Source: Streptomyces shenzhenensis
Lineage (GTDB): Bacteria > Actinomycetota > Actinomycetes > Streptomycetales > Streptomycetaceae
Assembly: GCF_003688995.1 (NCBI RefSeq)
Contig: NZ_PENI01000019.1
Location: 62,001 to 126,000 of the forward strand
Reading direction: 5' to 3'
DNA: 64,000 nt
In this document: one piece after another, positions 59,583-64,000 of the stretch
Numbering within the stretch: position 1 is the stretch's first letter
How the letters are laid out: every line of letters starts with the position of its first letter
Program-made: the position numbers and the translations under genes
Notes under the pieces: model-generated
Database searches by the model: none
Told to the model about the DNA's origin: nothing
Seen by the model: only the letters and a program-made list of their open reading frames with translations

Positions 59583-59640
59583 GACATCGTTGTCCGTTGA
59601 GGCGGTAGAGTCATGTTCACACCAAAACGACAACGTTGTC
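59583..59640. promoter_or_regulatory. GH92 operators, copies 2 and 3
   Basis: GACATCGTTGTC (59583-59594, one mismatch) and GACAACGTTGTC (59629-59640, perfect), centred 46 bp apart and upstream of the minus-strand GH92 gene. They are shared with 51912-51923. Confidence 0.65.
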
Positions 59641-59748
59641 GCACCCCAGCTCGACACAAGCCACGCCCCACCCGGACGGGCAGACCCCTCTCGCCCGTCC
59701 GGCTCGCGGACCCGGTGCGCGACCGCCGCCGGGTCCGCCCGGAGCAGC

Positions 59749-60837
59749 TCAACCGACCTGACAGGGCAGGCTCGTCGCGCTGTCACCGCCGGATCCGGAG
59801 ACCACGTACCCGAAGGTCGCGCTCTGCCCCGGACTGAGCGACCCGTTCCAGTCGGCGTTGTGGACCATGACGTCCTGCCCGGTGTAGGTCGCGTTCCCGT
59901 TCCACAGGCTGTCCACCGACTGACCGGCGGGCAGCGTCCAGTCGACCATCCAGCCGAGCATCGGCACATCACCGCTGTTGGTGACGGTCACCTCGGACTG
60001 GTATCCGCCCGACCAGGTTCCGGTGGTCCGCCGGGTGGCCGTGCAGGCGCCGGGCGGCGGCTCGGTCGGGTTCCCGGGGTCGTGGATGCCCGTCACCTCG
60101 CCGTTGCCCCCGTCGAAGACGACGTCGGAGCAGGAGTAGAAGGTCTCGGCGCTGTCGGACCGCTGCCACACCATGTAGACGATGTGCCGCCCCGACTTGC
60201 CCGCCGGCAGCCGGCCGCTCCACGAGTAGTTGGCCTCGACCGTGCCCGGACTACCGTTCAGCGGCGGGTGGTCGACCGTCAGGAACGGCTGGTCCTCCAT
60301 GTCGTCCCAGGTGAGCGGCTGGGTGGGGGCATAGCCGTCCTCGGTGACGTAGACGTAGAACCAGCCCGGGTGGGCGGCCCAGGCGTTGTACGAGAAGTCG
60401 ACCGTGGCGCCCGAGGTCAGATGGGTCAGCGGCCAGTCGTCGCGCGCGACATTGAAGCCCGTGAAGTTCGGGTTGCCGCCGCTGCACAGCTCGCCGTCGG
60501 GCACGAAGCCACGGGTGCGCCCTGCGGCGTCCGACCGCAGCACGGAGAACCAGTTGTAGAACGGCGTGGTCCCGCTGATCTGCTGGGCCGCCCGGCAGGC
60601 CGGGTTGACGGGTTTGATCTCACCGGTGTCGGTGAGCCCGTCCTGCCAGCACAGGAAGGTACGGCTGCCCGGCTTCATGGGGGTGCCGTGGGCCTCGGCG
60701 CGGGTGCCGCCGGCCACGATGAGCCCGAGGGCCGGAACGGTGGTCAGCAGCGCCAGCAGAACGAGGAAGAGGGCCTTGCGCGATGAGGCCCCCGCTAATC
60801 GTGGGCACCCCCTGGGCGGCCCTAATGTCGCAGACAT
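59749..60837 (-). CDS. Secreted AA10 lytic polysaccharide monooxygenase with CBM2
   Basis: 362 residues. After the signal (ALFLVLLALLTTVPALGLIVAGGTRAEA, shown without its ends) the mature protein starts HGTPMKPGSRTFLCW, placing the copper-binding His first. The second brace His is in YNAWAAHPGWFYVYVTEDGY. An AA10 domain extends to about residue 250, then a Pro-rich linker and a CBM2 domain with the Trp set (TGTWSGGYQSEVTVTNSG, WNGSLSPGQSATFGYVV). AA10-CBM2 proteins usually oxidise cellulose. Codons 5 and 14 are TTA, and a perfect CebR box lies 112 bp upstream. GGAGGT precedes the start. Confidence 0.93.
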   Translation of the reverse strand: MSATLGPPRGCPRLAGASSRKALFLVLLALLTTVPALGLIVAGGTRAEAHGTPMKPGSRTFLCWQDGLTDTGEIKPVNPACRAAQQISGTTPFYNWFSVLRSDAAGRTRGFVPDGELCSGGNPNFTGFNVARDDWPLTHLTSGATVDFSYNAWAAHPGWFYVYVTEDGYAPTQPLTWDDMEDQPFLTVDHPPLNGSPGTVEANYSWSGRLPAGKSGRHIVYMVWQRSDSAETFYSCSDVVFDGGNGEVTGIHDPGNPTEPPPGACTATRRTTGTWSGGYQSEVTVTNSGDVPMLGWMVDWTLPAGQSVDSLWNGNATYTGQDVMVHNADWNGSLSPGQSATFGYVVSGSGGDSATSLPCQVG

Positions 60838-61403
60838 GACACATCTACCTCCGGAATCGACGGTCGTGCGAAGGGTGCGCGGGTGTCTTCGGTGCCGCGT
60901 GAGCGTGAGGGGGGAGCGATCCCGCACTGCGGGTTCCGGTCCGCCGAATGGGAGCGCTCCCACCCCACTCCCCAGTGAAGCTAGCGCGCCCGACGACACC
61001 TGTAAACGCCCGGCGCCGGACCGGCGTCCCGGTTCGCCGGGCTTCGCGGATGCCGGTGAGGTGGCCGGGGTGCCGGCCGGCTTCGGTCACCCGGTCGTCC
61101 TCTGCGCCCGCGACGAGGAAGCGCTGCCGGAGCCGGCCAAGGAACTGATGGCCGGCCGCAGCGGCGGCGGAGTCACCGAACGCGCCGACAGCACCGGCAC
61201 CGGCTTCGCCGTCGGCCGCGGGCCCTTCTTCGGCCGACGGCCGTGCCCAGCCGGCATCCGCCGTGGCCGAACCGTTCCTCGGCACGATCTGCCCGCCCGT
61301 GGCCCCACCCCGTACGGGACGACTTCGTGTCGCTCGGCCCCGCCCACAGCACGGTGGTGGACGAAGCGGTCACCCGCACGCCCGGCCACCACCTCACGGG
61401 TTC
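60838..61403. other. LPMO control region and an unassigned remnant
   Basis: 60838-60962 is the LPMO promoter region with the CebR box. From about 61020 to 61407 plus-strand frames show protein-like pieces in different frames (GFGHPVVLCARDEEALPEP, then DFVSLGPAHSTVVDEAV near the end, stopping at 61405-61407). These suggest a decayed gene, but I cannot name it. Confidence 0.4.
60949..60962. promoter_or_regulatory. Perfect CebR box upstream of the LPMO gene
   Basis: TGGGAGCGCTCCCA, identical to the 14-bp CebR operator consensus of Streptomyces. CebR is the cellobiose/cellotriose-responsive repressor of cellulolytic genes. Confidence 0.85.
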
Positions 61404-62333
61404 CTAGGGCTTGGGCTTTCGGTTCGGGGACGGTCTCTTCGGCCAGGCGGTCGCGAGGAGTTCGTCCGTCGTTGCCCGGTCCGGGTACCCTCCCTGCGCG
61501 CCGAGGTGGCCGCAGGCGTACGTCGCCGAGGCCACCGCCGCCCGGAGCGCCGCGTGCGGGTCCGCACCGGACAGGGAGCGGGCGATGTAGACCCCGGCCA
61601 GGCAGTCGCCGGCACCGGTGGTGTCGACGATCCGGTCGGCGGGCGGCGGCGCGACGGCGATCTCGCCGGAACCGTACGTCAGCGCCGCCCCGCGTAACCC
61701 CCCGGTGCGGACGACCGACTTGAGGCGGTGCCGGGCCGAGAAGCCGGGCACGTCACCTATCGCCGCCGCGGTCTTCTCGTTGACGAAGACGACCGCGGCC
61801 CCGGACAGGGCCGGGGCGAGCGCGTCCATGCCGTGGGCGAGCGCGAGGGGTTCCAAGTCGATCGACATCGGGATGCCGGCGGCTCGTGCCCGCTCCGCGA
61901 GTACGGCGGCACCCTCGGGGTGCAGACAGGAGGTGTGGATCCAGTCCACGCCCGCCAGGTCGGCGCCGCGCACCCGCTCCAGCGGGGGATACTGCGACAC
62001 GGACGAGGTGTAGACGAGACGTTTTTCCCCGTCCTCGGCCAGGGTGCACACCGACACCGCGGTCCGGCCCGCTGCGGTGGTGACACCCGTGACGTCGACC
62101 CCGCGGGCCGCGAGGAAGTCCCTGGTGTAGGCGCCGAACACGTCGTCCCCGACGACGGCCAGCAGCGCCGTGCCGATGCCCTGCCGGGCGCAGGCGACCG
62201 CGGAGTTGGCGGCCACCCCGCCGGCGCTCACCAGGTTCTCGAACGCGTGCGTCTTCTGGTCCGGGTCGGGAAAGCGAGCCACGCGCAGCGCAACGTCGAA
62301 CGCTATGTCTCCGCAGAACAGGGCCGTCGCCAT
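61404..62333 (-). CDS. PfkB-family carbohydrate kinase
   Basis: 309 residues. The N-terminal sugar-binding part has CGDIAFDVALRVARFP and SAGGVAANSAVACARQG. The C-terminal ATP site contains IVDTTGAGDCLAGVYIA (catalytic Asp in the GAGD motif). It belongs to the ribokinase/PfkB superfamily and phosphorylates a sugar or nucleoside; the particular one is not evident. It is next to the LPMO and the sensor kinase but lacks a visible operon partner. Confidence 0.9.
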   Translation of the reverse strand: MATALFCGDIAFDVALRVARFPDPDQKTHAFENLVSAGGVAANSAVACARQGIGTALLAVVGDDVFGAYTRDFLAARGVDVTGVTTAAGRTAVSVCTLAEDGEKRLVYTSSVSQYPPLERVRGADLAGVDWIHTSCLHPEGAAVLAERARAAGIPMSIDLEPLALAHGMDALAPALSGAAVVFVNEKTAAAIGDVPGFSARHRLKSVVRTGGLRGAALTYGSGEIAVAPPPADRIVDTTGAGDCLAGVYIARSLSGADPHAALRAAVASATYACGHLGAQGGYPDRATTDELLATAWPKRPSPNRKPKP

Positions 62334-62495
62334 GATGGTGCTCCCCTCGTCGCAGGCTCGACCGGTCCGAACTCGGGTAGCTACCCGAAGTCCCCTCCGG
62401 ACATGCTCGGCCTCGGGTCACGGCGGCACGGCGTTCGACCCGCGGGCGGCCTCCGCGCACCCAACCGGCCCCCGGCCCGCACACAGCGCGCCCCC

Positions 62496-64000
62496 CTACA
62501 TCGCTCTCGCCGCCACCTCGCCCCCGGACGGCGCCCGCACCGGCCGACCGGGATCCTTCGCCGGGCCGACGGGGCGCCGCCTCGGCAGCTCTGCTGTGAA
62601 CTCCGTTCGTCCCGGGGTGCTTTCCACCGTGATGCGGCCTCCGTGGGCCGTCACCACCGCCGCCGCGATCGCCAGGCCGAGCCCCGAGCCGCCCGCCGCG
62701 CCCCCGGCACGCGTACGAGAGGGATCCGCGCGGGTGAAGGGCTCGAAGACCACCGGGAGCAGGTCGGGCGGAATGCCCGGACCGTCGTCGCGGACACGGA
62801 CGACGCAGTGGGTGGGCGTGGTCGCGACCGAGACGACCACCGTCGTCCCCACCGGCGTGTGCCCGCGCGCGTTGGCCAGCAGACGGGCCACCATCTGCCC
62901 CAGCCGGGTCGCGTCGCCGACGACCAGGGCCGGGGCGTCCGGGTGGAGTTCGAGCCGCCAGAGATGGCCGTCACCGGCGGCCCGCGCCGCCCGGACCGCC
63001 TCCGCCACCAGCTCGGCCAGGTCCACCTCGGCGGACTCCAGCGGGCGCCCCTCGTCGAGCCGGGCGAGCAGCAGCAGCTCCTCGACCAGGCCCGTCATCC
63101 GTGCCGACTCCGCGGTGACCCGCCGCCAGGCCAGCTCGGGCGGGACGCGGCCGGAGCCGTCGCTCATCAGCTCCGCGTAGCCGACGATGGCCGCGAGCGG
63201 CGTGCGGAGTTCATGGCTGGCGTCGGCCAGGAAGCGCCGCATCCGCTCGTCGCTGCGCCGCACCCGCTCCTCGGCGCGCAGCCGTTCGGCGTGCGCCGCC
63301 GCGGCCCGGTCGACGAGCCGGTGCAGGGCCACGCCGATCCGGGCGGTCTCGCCGGCCGGGCCGGTCTCCTGTTCCGGCACCCGGGTGGGACCGGTGGGCC
63401 GGCCGCTGTCGAACGGTGCGCGGGAGATCGCGTCGGCCGCGGCGGCGACTTGCCGCAGGGGGCGCAGCCGGCGCCGTACGACGACCGCGCACGCGCCGCA
63501 CGCCACCGTCAGCCCGGTCCCCGCGATCACGACCTCGGCCGTCACCAGATCGCGGAGGGTGGCGAGTACGTCGTCCATCGGGAGGCCGGTGAGGACACGG
63601 ATCCCCGCCGCGTCGAGGGCGAGGAGGCGGTAGGTGCCCAGTCCTGGCACCGTCCGGGTGTGCGGGGAGCCGTCGGCGGCGATGCCCCCGAGGGCGGCGC
63701 GCTGGACGCCGGTGAGGTCGCGCGGCGCCACGCCCGCCGCCCCGGCCGGGTCGGCGTCGCCGTCGCTCGCGGCGCCGCCGGTCCGGGCGGTCACCGCCGC
63801 GGTCAGGATCGTCCCGTCCGTGTCGAGCCGGGCCGCGAGCAGGCCCTCAGGTCGCCCGCCGTCGCCGAGGAAGGACAGGTCCCCGGCGCGTTCCGGGTGA
63901 CGCGCCGCGCCCGCCACGCCGCGCTCCGCGGCGGCCGTCAGCCGGTCGTCCAGGTCGCCCAGCAGCCGGGCGCGTTGGGCGACCGCGGTGGCGACGGCCG
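62496..64000 (-). CDS. Sensor histidine kinase, 5' end beyond the window
   Basis: About 500 residues visible; the frame is open at the right edge. An extracellular sensor part is followed by a membrane helix (LVTAEVVIAGTGLTVACGACAVVV), a HAMP domain (RRRLRPLRQVAAAADAISRA), the HisKA dimerisation helix with phospho-His (FLADASHELRTPLAAIVGYA) and the HATPase domain (LLANARGHTPVG N-box, VRDDGPGIP, FEPFTRADP, GGSGLGLAIAAAVV). It is an OmpR-partner-type kinase; its response regulator gene is expected further right. The signal is unknown. Confidence 0.92.
   Translation of the reverse strand, partial: AVATAVAQRARLLGDLDDRLTAAAERGVAGAARHPERAGDLSFLGDGGRPEGLLAARLDTDGTILTAAVTARTGGAASDGDADPAGAAGVAPRDLTGVQRAALGGIAADGSPHTRTVPGLGTYRLLALDAAGIRVLTGLPMDDVLATLRDLVTAEVVIAGTGLTVACGACAVVVRRRLRPLRQVAAAADAISRAPFDSGRPTGPTRVPEQETGPAGETARIGVALHRLVDRAAAAHAERLRAEERVRRSDERMRRFLADASHELRTPLAAIVGYAELMSDGSGRVPPELAWRRVTAESARMTGLVEELLLLARLDEGRPLESAEVDLAELVAEAVRAARAAGDGHLWRLELHPDAPALVVGDATRLGQMVARLLANARGHTPVGTTVVVSVATTPTHCVVRVRDDGPGIPPDLLPVVFEPFTRADPSRTRAGGAAGGSGLGLAIAAAVVTAHGGRITVESTPGRTEFTAELPRRRPVGPAKDPGRPVRAPSGGEVAARAM

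Noticed and set aside
1..64000. CRISPR arrays, insertion sequences, rRNA genes
   Set aside because: No regularly spaced short repeats with unique spacers, no transposase, and no rRNA-like sequence were seen; the only tandem array is the 93-bp repeat without unique spacers.

Overview
This is a chromosomal window from a high-GC actinomycete, almost certainly Streptomyces. The evidence is very high third-position G+C, many GTG starts, near absence of TTA codons, twin-arginine and lipobox exports, and a gene order that I recall (from memory, not checked) as collinear with the S. coelicolor SCO60xx region: DUF692, hemQ/hemY, hemE, ribonuclease D, fadA/fadB, dxs, xylFGH with Rok7B7, and ngcEFG.

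1-6600: zapE (cut by the left edge), a small secreted protein, beta-carbonic anhydrase translationally coupled to a SulP transporter, an SPFH protein, a PEBP-type lipoprotein, a polysaccharide deacetylase and a small zinc-ribbon-like protein.

6655-13887: a peptidyl-tRNA hydrolase (pth) gene whose last 18 codons now lie 6.5 kb downstream at 13831-13887. The DNA between (about 7328-13830) is therefore an inserted element, bounded by a short CCCCGG core. It holds two fused phage-gene fragments, a coupled lipoprotein pair, a flavoprotein coupled to a broken XRE regulator, a TTA-containing gene of unknown function, a tiny membrane peptide, and a 44-residue acidic Asp-Gly peptide overlapping a PIMT-like methyltransferase. 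That last pair looks like a minimal imiditide-type (aspartimide) RiPP cassette and is the most interesting system in the window. No integrase is left. pth also has a frameshift.

14000-38900: conserved chromosome. It holds an MNIO (DUF692) protein with an extra C-terminal domain, a DUF4142 protein, a secreted S33 peptidase, heme genes (hemY-hemQ, hemE), a pyridine nucleotide-disulfide oxidoreductase, a rhomboid protease, a DUF3000 protein, a LuxR-type regulator, ribonuclease D, the fadA-fadB beta-oxidation operon behind palindromic operators, a beta-propeller-like protein, an NYN-type protein, a GT39-like membrane protein, an APC permease and dxs. Intergenic repeats lie at 32.2 kb (93-bp tandem unit) and 39.1 kb.

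39200-51600: the xylose ABC transporter xylF-xylG-xylH with its ROK regulator; then a four-gene insertion relative to the remembered S. coelicolor order (two TetR regulators, an epoxide-hydrolase-like enzyme and an SDR) ending at a truncated tRNA-Cys; then the ngcE-ngcF-ngcG transporter for chitin-derived sugars with a DasR-like site upstream.

51900-64000: a polysaccharide-degradation block with two GH92 alpha-mannosidases sharing the operator GACAACGTTGTC, a decayed methyltransferase, an AA10-CBM2 lytic polysaccharide monooxygenase with a perfect CebR box and two early TTA codons, a PfkB kinase and a sensor kinase running off the right edge. The xylose, chitin, mannan and cellulose functions together suggest plant and fungal cell-wall feeding, each under its own sugar-responsive repressor.
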